Source: Adlercreutzia murintestinalis
GTDB taxonomy: Bacteria; Actinomycetota; Coriobacteriia; Coriobacteriales; Eggerthellaceae
Direction of reading: 5' to 3'
Length of the DNA stretch: 64,000 nt
Assembly (NCBI RefSeq): GCF_943192905.1
Contig: NZ_CALPCC010000004.1
Span: 51,705 to 115,704, forward strand
Shown here one piece after another: positions 29,026 through 37,900 of the stretch (position 1 is the first letter of the stretch; each line of letters opens with the position of its first letter). Made by a program: the position numbers and the translations under genes. The notes beneath the pieces were generated by a model. The model ran no database searches, was not told where the DNA came from, and saw nothing but the letters and a program-made list of their open reading frames with translations.

Positions 29026-29272
29026 AACCAAGGCTAAGGCACGCGACGCGGGTGCGGTGCATCCGGCGGATGAGGCGCAGAACGGCAAGACGTATGCGCT
29101 AGGCTATTCTGCTGCGCGGCCTTCTGGTGCAGATGCCTCTCCGACGGACGCTGCGTGCGCTGCGCCACCGGCCCGCATTCGCTGTTTGTACGAAGGGGCC
29201 GACCAGCGACTCTGTCTCTTCGAGACGGCGGATGGTCATCTCATTTCCGTGAACGCGGCGCGCCTCGTGTAG
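29012..29272 (+). CDS. Small hypothetical protein overlapping the truA end
   Basis: An 86-aa frame starting at ATG 29012, overlapping truA by 14 bp. The first half is Ala/Asp-rich and low in features. The last 32 residues (from RIRCLYEGADQRLCLFET) look like a compact beta segment. No recognised family. The overlap geometry and shared strand suggest coupling to truA, but it could also be spurious. The next 207 bp hold no gene except the promoter area of the transporter. Confidence 0.4.
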   Translation: MWNTETKAKARDAGAVHPADEAQNGKTYALGYSAARPSGADASPTDAACAAPPARIRCLYEGADQRLCLFETADGHLISVNAARLV

Positions 29273-29479
29273 CCCATTTAGCTTTCTTCATCGTGCGATA
29301 GCAGGTTCGACGCAGCTTATGCGGCGGAGCCACGTACGGCGTTGTCTTGATCGCGCCTCCGTTATTGCTGTTGATCTCGTACCCACTGCCCGGCGCACCC
29401 GCGCGTAATTTCGCTTCCTGTGCATCGGTGGGCCAGCGTGCGGCTATAATCGTGCGCAACCGATTCACAGGAGAGGGAT

Positions 29480-30919
29480 ATGGACCAGAACGAACGTGCG
29501 GCAGCAACCACGCAGAAAGGCGCAGGATCGCTTGAGAAGCGCTCTGCGTGGTCGGGCAAGTGGGGATTCATACTAGCGGCAGCAGCTTCGGCGGTTGGCC
29601 TGGGAAACCTGTGGCGTTTCCCATACCTAGCGGCGAAGTACGGCGGCGGCGCATTCCTGCTGGTATACATCATCTTGGTGGTCTCCTTCGGCTTCGCGCT
29701 CATGATGGCCGAAACGGCCCTGGGTCGCAAAACCGGGCAATCCGCCATTGGCGCCTTTAGCGCATTCGGCAAGAAATACATGATTATCGGCATTCTTGCC
29801 AGTGCGGTGCCATTCATCATCACTCCGTATTACTCGCTGATCGGCGGTTGGGTCACCAAATATATGGCGGCCTATCTCGTGCAGCCAGCAACCGACATTG
29901 CCGACGGTGCATTCTTCGGCGGCTTCATCCTGCAGAATGCCGAGAGCTATCTCTGGATGTTCCTGTTCATCGCGTGCGTGATCCTTGTGGTGGCGCTCGG
30001 CGTGAAGAACGGTATCGAACGCGTGAATAAAGTGCTCATGCCCGCTCTTATCATCATGGCCATCATCATTTCGGCGTTCGCGCTGACGCTACCTGGCGCC
30101 CTTGATGGCCTGGCGTACTACCTGATCCCCGATTTCTCGAAGTTCAGCGCTGAGCTCGTGGTGGCTGCCATGGGGCAGATGTTCTTCAGTCTCTCGCTCG
30201 CCATGGGCATCATGATCACCTACGGCTCGTACTTCTCGAAGAAAGAGGACCTTGAGCATTCCGTGCGCCGCATCGAGGTGTTCGACACGGGCATCGCCAT
30301 TCTCGCTGGCCTCATGATCATTCCTGCGGCGGTTGCCGTGCAGGGTTCGGGCGAAGCGGTGGCCACCACGGCCGGGCCGGGTCTGATGTTCGGCGTGTTA
30401 CCTCAAGTATTCCTTGGGTTTGGCCCGGCGGCGAATGCGGTGGGCTTCCTGTTCTTCGCACTCGTGTTCTTCGCGGCGCTGACCAGCTGCATTTCGCTGT
30501 TCGAGACGCTGGTCTCCATCGTGGATGACGCGACGCACAAGGGGCGTCCCTTCGCCATCATGGTGTGCAGCGTGTTCGTGGTCGTCGTGGGCGGCATCGT
30601 GAACCTTGGCTATAACGAGTTGCTCTCGGTGGACCTCATGTACAGCCTCTTCGGCATCGGCGAATACCAGGATTCGCAGTTGCTCGATTTCTTCGATTTC
30701 CTATCGAACACCATCATGATGCCCATCGTGGCGCTGCTCACCTGCATCTTCGTGGGCTGGATCATCAAGCCGCAGACGCTCATCGACGAGGTGAAGCAGT
30801 CAAGCAAGTTCACCGGCGAGAAGCTGTTCGTCGTCATGATTAAGTACATTGCCCCGGTGCTCGTAGTGGTCATCTTGGTGGCATACGTGATGAACACGGC
30901 TCATATCATTTCGCTGTAG
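29480..30919 (+). CDS. Sodium-dependent transporter, NSS/SNF family
   Basis: A 479-aa neurotransmitter:sodium symporter homologue with about 11-12 membrane helices. The diagnostic first-helix motif is present (AAAASAVGLGNLWRFPYLA) with the unwound glycine pair and the following GGGAFLLVYI. Helix 6-8 features such as FFSLSLAMGIMITYGSYF are also seen. Bacterial members import amino acids (often Trp/Tyr/Leu/Met) with Na+; the substrate here cannot be told. The ATG follows AGGAGAGG. A TATAAT hexamer at 29445-29450 may be its -10 element. Confidence 0.92.
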   Translation: MDQNERAAATTQKGAGSLEKRSAWSGKWGFILAAAASAVGLGNLWRFPYLAAKYGGGAFLLVYIILVVSFGFALMMAETALGRKTGQSAIGAFSAFGKKYMIIGILASAVPFIITPYYSLIGGWVTKYMAAYLVQPATDIADGAFFGGFILQNAESYLWMFLFIACVILVVALGVKNGIERVNKVLMPALIIMAIIISAFALTLPGALDGLAYYLIPDFSKFSAELVVAAMGQMFFSLSLAMGIMITYGSYFSKKEDLEHSVRRIEVFDTGIAILAGLMIIPAAVAVQGSGEAVATTAGPGLMFGVLPQVFLGFGPAANAVGFLFFALVFFAALTSCISLFETLVSIVDDATHKGRPFAIMVCSVFVVVVGGIVNLGYNELLSVDLMYSLFGIGEYQDSQLLDFFDFLSNTIMMPIVALLTCIFVGWIIKPQTLIDEVKQSSKFTGEKLFVVMIKYIAPVLVVVILVAYVMNTAHIISL

Positions 30920-30988
30920 GTTTGGCTGCGCGTCGGCTGTCGAGATCGCGGCGTACCGCGAGGGTCGCCATGTCATTGAAGGAGGAAC

Positions 30989-32053
30989 ATGTCGCTTTCC
31001 ATCGGGATCGTGGGGCTGCCCAATGTGGGTAAGTCCACGCTGTTCACGGCGCTGACCAACAAGGGCGGCCTGGCGGCGAATTACCCGTTTGCCACCATCG
31101 AGCCGAACGTGGGCATGGTGCCGGTGCCCGATGCGCGCTTGGATGAGCTGGCAAAGATCGATAATCCGGTGAAGGTCGTGCCAGCTACCGTGGAGTTCGT
31201 GGATATCGCGGGCTTGGTGGCGGGCGCGAGCCAAGGTGAGGGGCTTGGCAACCAGTTCTTGGCGAACATCCGCGAGACCGATGCTATCTGCGAGGTGGTG
31301 CGCTTCTTCAGCGACCCTGATGTGGTGCATGTGGCGGGCAAGGTGGACGCGCTCTCGGATGTGGAAACTATCAAGACCGAGCTGATCTTGGCCGACATCG
31401 CTACGGTGGAGAAAGCGCTGCCGCGCCTGGAGAAAGAGGCTAAGCGCGACAAGGCTGCTGTGGCTCAGTTGGAAGCGGCGAAGAAGGTGCTGGCTGGGCT
31501 CAACGAGGGGCATCGTGCGCGCACACTTGATCTGACCGAGGATGAGCAGGAGGCGCTCTACGGGCTGCATCTGTTGACCATGAAGCCCATGCTCTACATT
31601 GCGAACGTGGACGAGGATCAGCTGGATGCGCCGCTGCCGCAGATCGACGGGCTCACCCCGGTGCCTATCAGCGCGAAGGTGGAGGCTGACCTTGCTGAGC
31701 TTGATGCGGCAGAGGCGGCTGAATATCTTGAGGCGATGGGCTTGTCCGAGAGCGGCCTGGCGCGCCTGGTGCGCGAGGCGTACGCGCTGCTCGGTCTGCA
31801 ATCGTTCTTCACCAGCGGCGAGACTGAGAGTCGCGCCTGGACGGTGCCCATCGGTGCGAAAGCCCCCCAGGCAGCTGGTGTGATCCATTCCGATTTTGAG
31901 CGCGGCTTCATCAAAGCCGAGACTGCCAGCTTCGAGGATTACGTTGCCAACGGCGGCGAAAAAGGGTGCCGCGAGACCGGCAAGCTTCGTCAAGAAGGCA
32001 AGGATTACGTCGTGCAGGATGGGGATGTCATGCACTTCAAATTCAATGTCTAA
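30989..32053 (+). CDS. ychF: Redox-regulated ATPase/GTPase YchF (Obg family)
   Basis: A 354-aa Obg-like P-loop ATPase. The Walker A motif is GLPNVGKSTLFTAL, followed by FATIEPNVGMVPVPD and the G3-type DIAGLV. A coiled-coil insert comes after residue 120. The C-terminal TGS domain ends with EGKDYVVQDGDVMHFKFNV. YchF binds ribosomes and prefers ATP; it is a monofunctional housekeeping gene. The start has AAGGAGGAAC. A small hairpin (TCGCGG/CCGCGA, 30946-30961) separates it from the transporter. Confidence 0.95.
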   Translation: MSLSIGIVGLPNVGKSTLFTALTNKGGLAANYPFATIEPNVGMVPVPDARLDELAKIDNPVKVVPATVEFVDIAGLVAGASQGEGLGNQFLANIRETDAICEVVRFFSDPDVVHVAGKVDALSDVETIKTELILADIATVEKALPRLEKEAKRDKAAVAQLEAAKKVLAGLNEGHRARTLDLTEDEQEALYGLHLLTMKPMLYIANVDEDQLDAPLPQIDGLTPVPISAKVEADLAELDAAEAAEYLEAMGLSESGLARLVREAYALLGLQSFFTSGETESRAWTVPIGAKAPQAAGVIHSDFERGFIKAETASFEDYVANGGEKGCRETGKLRQEGKDYVVQDGDVMHFKFNV

Positions 32054-32399
32054 GCGGCTGTGGCACGCGATCTTGCTGCTTTGCTCGGGCTCGGCGTTGG
32101 GCGAAGCCAACTTGGCCCTCGCACACAGCAATCCCGCACACCACGGCCGCTCATCCGCTGAATTTGCCATTCAACGTCTAGCGTGCCAGTGCACTCGATC
32201 TAGCTGTTGCGAGCGCTCCTTCTTCGCGTAGCGAAGTACGCTTAGGCGCACTCTCGCAGCTATCTCAAGCACCCTGGCGCACTAGATTGCTTTGCTCAGG
32301 CGCACCGTCAACATAGATTCCACAGCGTTCTTCTTCTGCATGGGGCGCAAGACGGTATATCATAAGCAAACCGTTTCACCTGCTTGAAAGCGAGTCCTG
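32054..32399. other. Intergenic region between ychF and gatC
   Basis: 346 bp with no supported gene. It contains one short perfect hairpin, CTTCGC/GCGAAG with a GTA loop (32222-32236), and an AT-rich TATATC near 32357 that could belong to a gatC promoter. Open frames here are short and lack ribosome sites. Confidence 0.5.
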
Positions 32400-32711
32400 A
32401 TGACACAGCATCTGACTGAATCCGACGTGCGCGGCATCGCTGAATACGTGCGCATCGGCATGACCGAGGATGAGGTGGCCCAGATGACGGTGGACCTGAA
32501 CGCCATCATCGACAGCCTGAGCCCCATCACCGAATACGACCTTGAGGGCGTAGAGCCCACCTTCCATCCTATCGGCGTCCTCGTGAACGTCATGTGCGAG
32601 GATCTGGAGCGCGACAGCTTCACGCAGGAAGTGGCGCTGATGAATGCGCCAAAGCAGCAAGACGGGTGCTTTTTGATCCCCTCGGTGCTCGGGGACGGAG
32701 GTGATCGCTGA
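32400..32711 (+). CDS. gatC: Asp/Glu-tRNA amidotransferase subunit C
   Basis: A 103-aa GatC, the small clamp that stabilises GatA-GatB in the GatCAB amidotransferase, which converts Glu-tRNA(Gln) and Asp-tRNA(Asn). The sequence shows the family pattern: an N-terminal helix, then LNAIIDSLSPITEYDLEGVEPTFHP. The stop overlaps the gatA start (TGATG). No strong Shine-Dalgarno is visible at the ATG. Confidence 0.85.
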   Translation: MTQHLTESDVRGIAEYVRIGMTEDEVAQMTVDLNAIIDSLSPITEYDLEGVEPTFHPIGVLVNVMCEDLERDSFTQEVALMNAPKQQDGCFLIPSVLGDGGDR

Positions 32712-34204
32712 TGACGGCGATAGGAACGCCCTTCGGCGCGATGAGCATCCGCCAGCTTCAAGCGGGGCTTGCGGCAAAGGAATTCTCGGCAACAGAGGTG
32801 GCGGCGGCCAGCATCGAACGCATCGAGCGCGACGACGCCCGCATGCACGCCTTCTTGGAGCTGACGGCCGACATGGCAGCCGATGCGGCGGCGAAGGTCG
32901 ATGCCGCGCTCGCCGCAGGATCGCTTGCTGATGCTGGTCCTTTGGCCGGGGTGCCTGTGGGCTTCAAGGACAACATGAATCTGCTCAACACGCATACCAC
33001 CTGCGCGTCGAACATGCTGGCGAACTATCTGTCACCCTATACGGCCACCTGTGTGGCGTATACGCTGCATGCCGGGGCGCTTCCCCTGGGCAAGCTGAAC
33101 ATGGACGAGTTCGCGTTCGGCAGCTCGACCGAGACGAGCGCATTCGGGCCTACGCTCAACCCGTGGGACTTCGAGCGCGTGCCGGGCGGCAGTTCGGGCG
33201 GAAGCGCTGCTGCGGTGGCGGCGGGTCTGGTGCCGGTGGCGTTAGGGTCTGACACGGGCGGCTCTATCAGGCAGCCCGCCAGCTTCTGCGGCATCGTGGG
33301 CGTGAAGCCGACCTACGGTGTGGTCTCGCGCTACGGCGTGGTGGCGTTCGGCAGCAGCCTTGACCAGGTGGGGCCGTTCGCTCGCACCGTGGAAGATGCG
33401 GCATTGGCTCTGAACGCCATTTCTGGCTTTGATGAGCACGACTGCACCAGCCAAGCAGCCGATGTTGATTTCACAGCGAATCTGGCCGAAGGGGTGCGCG
33501 GCATGCGCATCGGGGTGGTACCTGCGTTCATGGAGGCCGAAGGGCTGACCGACGAAGTGCGCGACCGTGTGGCCGAAGCGGCGCAGAAGCTTGCCGATCT
33601 GGGCGCTGAACTGGTGGAAATAGAGCTTCCCAACGCGAAAGCCGCCATGAGCGCCTATTACGTGCTTGGCCCGTGCGAGGCATTCAGCAACTTGGCGCGG
33701 TTCGACTCGGTGCGCTACGGCTATTGCGATCCAGGCCATGCCGATCTGGGGGCACAATACGAGGCAAGCCGCGCGAAAGGGTTTGGCCCCGAGGCGCGTC
33801 GCCGCATCATGTTGGGCAGCTACTTGCTCTCGGCGGGCGTCTATGACACCTATTACTACCCCGCGCAGCAGGTGCGCACGCTTATCACACAAGATTACGA
33901 GCGCGCTTTCCAGAAGGTCGATTGCATCCTGACGCCGGTCAGTCCGCGCACTGCATTCAAGTTCGGCGAGATCGGCGATCCCACGCAGATGTATCTGTCT
34001 GACATGTTCACCATTTCCATCAACATTGCTGGCAACGGTGGCATGTCGGTACCGGTAGGTCTTGGGGCGAACACGAATCTGCCGGTCGGCGTGCAGCTGA
34101 TATCGCCCGCGTTCAAGGACGTGAACATGTTTCGTGCAGCTGCGGCGCTGGAGTCGGTCTACGGACCGGCGCCGGTAGCTCCGCAGTTCGCCGGAACGCA
34201 TTGA
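32711..34204 (+). CDS. gatA: Asp/Glu-tRNA amidotransferase subunit A
   Basis: The 497-aa amidase subunit that releases ammonia from glutamine. The Ser-cisSer-Lys triad is visible: Lys in PVGFKDN, the glycine/serine loop PGGSSGGSAAAVAAG, and the nucleophile region GSDTGGSIRQPASFCG. Full length. Coupled to gatC by overlapping stop and start. gatB follows after a 156-bp gap occupied by a palindromic repeat. Confidence 0.96.
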   Translation: MTAIGTPFGAMSIRQLQAGLAAKEFSATEVAAASIERIERDDARMHAFLELTADMAADAAAKVDAALAAGSLADAGPLAGVPVGFKDNMNLLNTHTTCASNMLANYLSPYTATCVAYTLHAGALPLGKLNMDEFAFGSSTETSAFGPTLNPWDFERVPGGSSGGSAAAVAAGLVPVALGSDTGGSIRQPASFCGIVGVKPTYGVVSRYGVVAFGSSLDQVGPFARTVEDAALALNAISGFDEHDCTSQAADVDFTANLAEGVRGMRIGVVPAFMEAEGLTDEVRDRVAEAAQKLADLGAELVEIELPNAKAAMSAYYVLGPCEAFSNLARFDSVRYGYCDPGHADLGAQYEASRAKGFGPEARRRIMLGSYLLSAGVYDTYYYPAQQVRTLITQDYERAFQKVDCILTPVSPRTAFKFGEIGDPTQMYLSDMFTISINIAGNGGMSVPVGLGANTNLPVGVQLISPAFKDVNMFRAAAALESVYGPAPVAPQFAGTH

Positions 34205-34219
34205 GATAAGCGAATGGGG

Positions 34220-34327
34220 ATGGTCGGGGTAATGCTCAGTCGCTCAAACAGTCCTCGCTCGGCGAATATGCCCACTGGGCATATTCGTTCGCTGCGGAAC
34301 TCGCTTGGTGAGCACCACCCCGCCCAT
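34220..34327 (+). repeat. 108-bp palindromic repeat element, copy A (intergenic)
   Basis: Terminal inverted repeats of about 20 bp (ATGG...TGCTCA pattern, 17 of 20 matching) enclose a central perfect 11-bp hairpin CGAATATGCCC / GGGCATATTCG with an ACT loop (34263-34287). The element aligns along its length with the reverse complement of copy B at 41442-41549. Shared blocks include GCTCAGTCGCTCA, ACAGTCCT and TGCGGAACTCGCTT. Confidence 0.85.
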
Positions 34328-34360
34328 GACTAAGCATCGACCATAAGAAAAGGTGCGCAG

Positions 34361-35950
34361 ATGAAGAAGCTGGAAGAGATACTGAAAACATGGGAGCCGG
34401 TCATCGGCCTTGAGATCCATGCCGAACTGACCACGCTGAACACGAAGATGTTCTGCGGCTGCAAGCTGGAGTTCGGTGCGGCGCCCAACACCCACACCTG
34501 TCCGGTGTGCTTGGGGCTGCCCGGGGCGCTGCCGGTGCCGAATCGCGCTGCCATCGAGAGCATCGTGCTGGCGGGCTTGGCCACCAACTGCGATATCGAG
34601 AAGCACTCCATGTTCTATCGCAAGAACTACATGTATCCCGATATGGCGAAGAACTTCCAGACCACGCAAGGTCCCATCGCCTTCTGCATGCGCGGTCACT
34701 TGGATCTGGACGTTGACGGCGCGAACGCTGACGAGCGCTATGGGCTGGCCGATCTGAAGCCGGGCGAAAGCGCGGACAACATCACGCGCACCGAGGACGG
34801 CTACGTGGCGCATGTGGGCATCACGCGCATCCATATGGAAGAGGATGCGGGCAAGATGGTGCACATCGGCGGTGGCGAAGGTCGTATCGCGGGCGCCACG
34901 CATAGTCTCGTGGACTACAACCGCGCTGGCACGCCCTTGATCGAGCTGGTCACCGAGCCCGACCTGCGCACGCCCGAAGAGGCTCGCCTGTTCATGCAGA
35001 AGCTGCGTCAGATCTACCTGGCCATCGGCATCTCCGATTGCTCCATGGAAGAGGGGAGCCTGCGCTGCGATGGCAACGTGAGCTTGCGCCGCCGAGGCAC
35101 GACAGAGCTGGGAACGAAGACCGAGCTCAAGAATATGAATTCCTTCAAGAACCTGCATGACGGGCTGCTCTACGAGATATGCCGCCAGGCCCAGGTCCTC
35201 GAAGAAGGTGGCATCATCTACCAAGAGACGCGGCACTGGGATCCCACGGCCAAGCGCACCATCGTCATGCGCGTGAAGGAATCGGCCGATGACTATCGCC
35301 TGTTCCCCGAGCCCGATCTGGCGCCCTACGACCTGTCGGATGAGTTCATCGAGAGCGTGCGCGCGAAGCTGCCCGAGTTACCCGACGATAAAGCAGCCCG
35401 CTTCCAGCAGGAATTCGGGCTGTCCGCCTATGATGCGCGCCATCTGGTGGAGCACCGCAGCACCGCGCAGTTCTTCGAGGCATGCATGAGCGATGCGGAG
35501 CGTGAGCTGGGCAGTGCGGCAGCGAAGCTGGCGAAACCGCTGGCGAACCTGGCCATCAACGACGTGTCCGGTTGGTTGAATGCAAACCCGGATGCAGTGC
35601 TTGACGAATCGCCGCTCACGCCCAATCGTGCCGTGCAGTTGGTGCAGCTGGTGGCTGATGGCACCATCTCGTCCAAGCAGGGCAAAGAGGTGTTCGCCGC
35701 GGTGATCGAGGAAGATGCCGACCCGAAAGCTATCGTGGAGGATCGGGGTATGCAGCAGGTGAGCGACACCGGCGCCATTGAGGCAGTGGTGGATGCGGTG
35801 CTGGCCGAGAACCCCGACAAGGTCGAGCAGTACCAGGGCGGCAAGACCGGCCTGATCGGCTTTTTCGTCGGCCAATGCATGAAGCGGATGCAGGGCAAAG
35901 GCAATCCCCAGATCATCAACGAACTGCTGGCGAACAAGCTGGATGCGTAA
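34361..35950 (+). CDS. gatB: Asp/Glu-tRNA amidotransferase subunit B
   Basis: A 529-aa GatB, the kinase/tRNA-binding subunit that activates the misacylated tRNA and receives ammonia from GatA. Motifs include VIGLEIHAELTT, the zinc-type cysteines FCGCKLEF and CPVCLGLPG, YRKNYMYPDMAKNFQ, and the YDLFPEPDL-like DYRLFPEPDL. A C-terminal YqeY-like domain ends the protein. It is separated from gatA by the 108-bp repeat, so it may have its own promoter. Confidence 0.96.
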   Translation: MKKLEEILKTWEPVIGLEIHAELTTLNTKMFCGCKLEFGAAPNTHTCPVCLGLPGALPVPNRAAIESIVLAGLATNCDIEKHSMFYRKNYMYPDMAKNFQTTQGPIAFCMRGHLDLDVDGANADERYGLADLKPGESADNITRTEDGYVAHVGITRIHMEEDAGKMVHIGGGEGRIAGATHSLVDYNRAGTPLIELVTEPDLRTPEEARLFMQKLRQIYLAIGISDCSMEEGSLRCDGNVSLRRRGTTELGTKTELKNMNSFKNLHDGLLYEICRQAQVLEEGGIIYQETRHWDPTAKRTIVMRVKESADDYRLFPEPDLAPYDLSDEFIESVRAKLPELPDDKAARFQQEFGLSAYDARHLVEHRSTAQFFEACMSDAERELGSAAAKLAKPLANLAINDVSGWLNANPDAVLDESPLTPNRAVQLVQLVADGTISSKQGKEVFAAVIEEDADPKAIVEDRGMQQVSDTGAIEAVVDAVLAENPDKVEQYQGGKTGLIGFFVGQCMKRMQGKGNPQIINELLANKLDA

Positions 35951-36077
35951 CGGAGCGCCCGGTGCGTCCTGCGCTCGTGGGAAACCTGCTTCGCTCTTAT
36001 TGCTTTATTACTCTACTGTGATAAAGTATTACCCTATTCAGATCTCGGTACGTATCGAAGAGGGACTACGACAAGGA

Positions 36078-36111
36078 TGCGCCCCTGTTCTCTTTGAAGC
36101 GAGAGGGCGCA
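36078..36111 (+). promoter_or_regulatory. Hairpin adjoining the hisZG ribosome-binding site
   Basis: TGCGCCC (36078-36084) pairs with GGGCGCA (36105-36111), with an inner TCTC/GAGA. The AAGAGGTG ribosome site starts at the foot of the stem. Upstream, TTGCTT (36000-36005) and TAAAGT (36022-36027) at 16-bp spacing could be the operon promoter. No T-box signature was seen. Confidence 0.4.
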
Positions 36112-36126
36112 AGAGGTGATGGACAC

Positions 36127-37815
36127 ATGAATCTGGTGACCCCGTTGGGCTTTCGCGATGTGCTGCCCGCCGAGGCAGGCGAGCGCGAGCGCATCACGCG
36201 CGCTGTGCAGGATCTGTTCGCGGCGCGCGGCTATCTCCCCGTTGAGACGCCTACGCTCGAGGTGATGGATGTGATGGCGGTGGGTGGTCGTATGCCCGCG
36301 TCGTCATTCAAGTTCTTCGATTCGCAAGGTGATCTGCTCGCGATGCGGCCCGATGTGACGCTCCAGATCGCGCGTATGGCGGCCACGCGCATGGGCCCTG
36401 ACATCGAGCAGTTGAAACTCCGCTACACCCAACGCATCTTTCGAGAGACTGATGCGCTCGGTGCTGCCCAGACGCGCGAGATGACCCAGATTGGCATCGA
36501 GGACATTGGGGCCTCCGGCGAAGCTGCCCCAGCCACTGCCGATCCAGATGCCGAGATCGTGCAGCTGTGCGTGGAGGCTTTGGCGGCGTGCGAGGTTCCG
36601 TATGTGGTGCTCGCCATCGCCACGGTGGGCCCCCTCCGGGCGTTGCTTGATCGCTCGGGTGCGCCGGAGGCATGGCGGCGCGCGGTGCTGAACGCCTATC
36701 ACGCCTCCGATTTCGTGGAGGTTGACCGTTTGTGCGATGTCGCGCATCTGCATGAAGGGACAGCTCCGGCATACGCGCAGGCCATTCAGCAGCTCGCGCG
36801 CATTCGCGGAGGGGCGGAGGCGATTGATGCTGCGCGCGATCTGTTGGTGCCGCTTGGCTGCACGGATGGGCTCAGCGCCCTTGCCGATACCTGCGAAACG
36901 CTTCGGTGTACCTGTGCGCACGCTGAGGTGCTGATCGATTTCTCGGTGATCAGCTCGTTCGATTACTACACAGGCATCGTCTTCGAGGCATATGCGCCCG
37001 ATCTGGGCACACCACTTGCCAGTGGTGGTCGCTATGACAATCTGATCGGCGCCTATGGAACGGCGCGCCCGGCGGCTGGCTTCGCTATTCTTCTCGAGCG
37101 CGCGATGGAAGCGGCGGCAGTTCCCCGCACGGCGGAGCGCGCGCTGCGCCCGTTGCGTATTGCGGTTCCGAAAGGGGCGCTGAACGCGCAAGCGCTGGCG
37201 TGCTTGGAAGCGTGCGGCCTTGATGTGGCAGGGCTGCGCGACCCGGGTCGTCAGTTGGTGATCGCAGCACCCGGCGTGGAGTACATCATCGTGCGCCCCT
37301 CCGATGCACCCGCCTTCGTAGCCTCAGGGGCGGCCGATTGCGGCATCTGCGGACGCGACAGCTTGGACGAAGCTGCGCTTTCCGTGGTGCAGCTGGCCGA
37401 TCTGCGCTTTGGTGGCTGCCGTTTCGTGGTGGCACAGCCCGTGGGCGCCGAGACGCGCATCGCCGAGCGCTACCGCCGTTTGGGGTCCATTCGCGTTGCC
37501 ACCAAGTACCCGCGCATCGCTCAGGCGCATTTCGCGCGGACGGGCATGCAGGTTGAGATCGTGAAGCTCAACGGCAACATTGAGCTTGCACCGCTCACGG
37601 GCATCGCCGAGTGCATCGTTGACATCACGGCCACGGGCACCACGCTGCGTGAGAACGATCTTCGCATCGTCGAAGATGTGCTCGATTCCACCGCGCGCTT
37701 CTTCGCGAACCCGTGCGCGCTGCGCACCGATGGGCGCATAGTAGAATTAGCCAGACAATTGGCCGCGCATGCGCGAGGGGCCGTATTCGACCCTATTGCC
37801 GGAGGCACGACGTGA
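36127..37815 (+). CDS. hisG: HisZ-HisG fusion: ATP phosphoribosyltransferase
   Basis: A 562-aa two-domain enzyme for the first step of histidine synthesis (ATP plus PRPP). Residues 1-340 are HisZ, a histidyl-tRNA-synthetase-like regulatory subunit (GFRDVLPAEAGE, SSFDYYTGIVFEAY, LASGGRYDNLIGAYG). Residues from about 341 are short-form HisG (LRIAVPKGAL, then VDITATGTTLREN, the PRPP-binding loop). The two are normally separate proteins that form an octamer; no start codon with a ribosome site lies at the junction. The ATG at 36127 follows AAGAGGTG. First gene of the his operon. Confidence 0.93.
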   Translation: MNLVTPLGFRDVLPAEAGERERITRAVQDLFAARGYLPVETPTLEVMDVMAVGGRMPASSFKFFDSQGDLLAMRPDVTLQIARMAATRMGPDIEQLKLRYTQRIFRETDALGAAQTREMTQIGIEDIGASGEAAPATADPDAEIVQLCVEALAACEVPYVVLAIATVGPLRALLDRSGAPEAWRRAVLNAYHASDFVEVDRLCDVAHLHEGTAPAYAQAIQQLARIRGGAEAIDAARDLLVPLGCTDGLSALADTCETLRCTCAHAEVLIDFSVISSFDYYTGIVFEAYAPDLGTPLASGGRYDNLIGAYGTARPAAGFAILLERAMEAAAVPRTAERALRPLRIAVPKGALNAQALACLEACGLDVAGLRDPGRQLVIAAPGVEYIIVRPSDAPAFVASGAADCGICGRDSLDEAALSVVQLADLRFGGCRFVVAQPVGAETRIAERYRRLGSIRVATKYPRIAQAHFARTGMQVEIVKLNGNIELAPLTGIAECIVDITATGTTLRENDLRIVEDVLDSTARFFANPCALRTDGRIVELARQLAAHARGAVFDPIAGGTT

Positions 37816-37900
37816 GCGGACGTACGGGCACGATCGAAGATGTTCGCGCGTCGACGCATACGCGCAGACGCAGTCAGCCGATGACCGTAAGGAGCACGCA

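Noticed and set aside
34263..34287. The strong hairpin after gatA as a plain transcription terminator
   Set aside because: There is no T-run, and the hairpin is the centre of a 108-bp element that also occurs inside a coding sequence, so a repeat element explains it better.
35951..36126. A T-box leader for the histidine operon
   Set aside because: No T-box sequence (AGGGTGG-type) or specifier-loop layout was found; only a small hairpin at the ribosome site.
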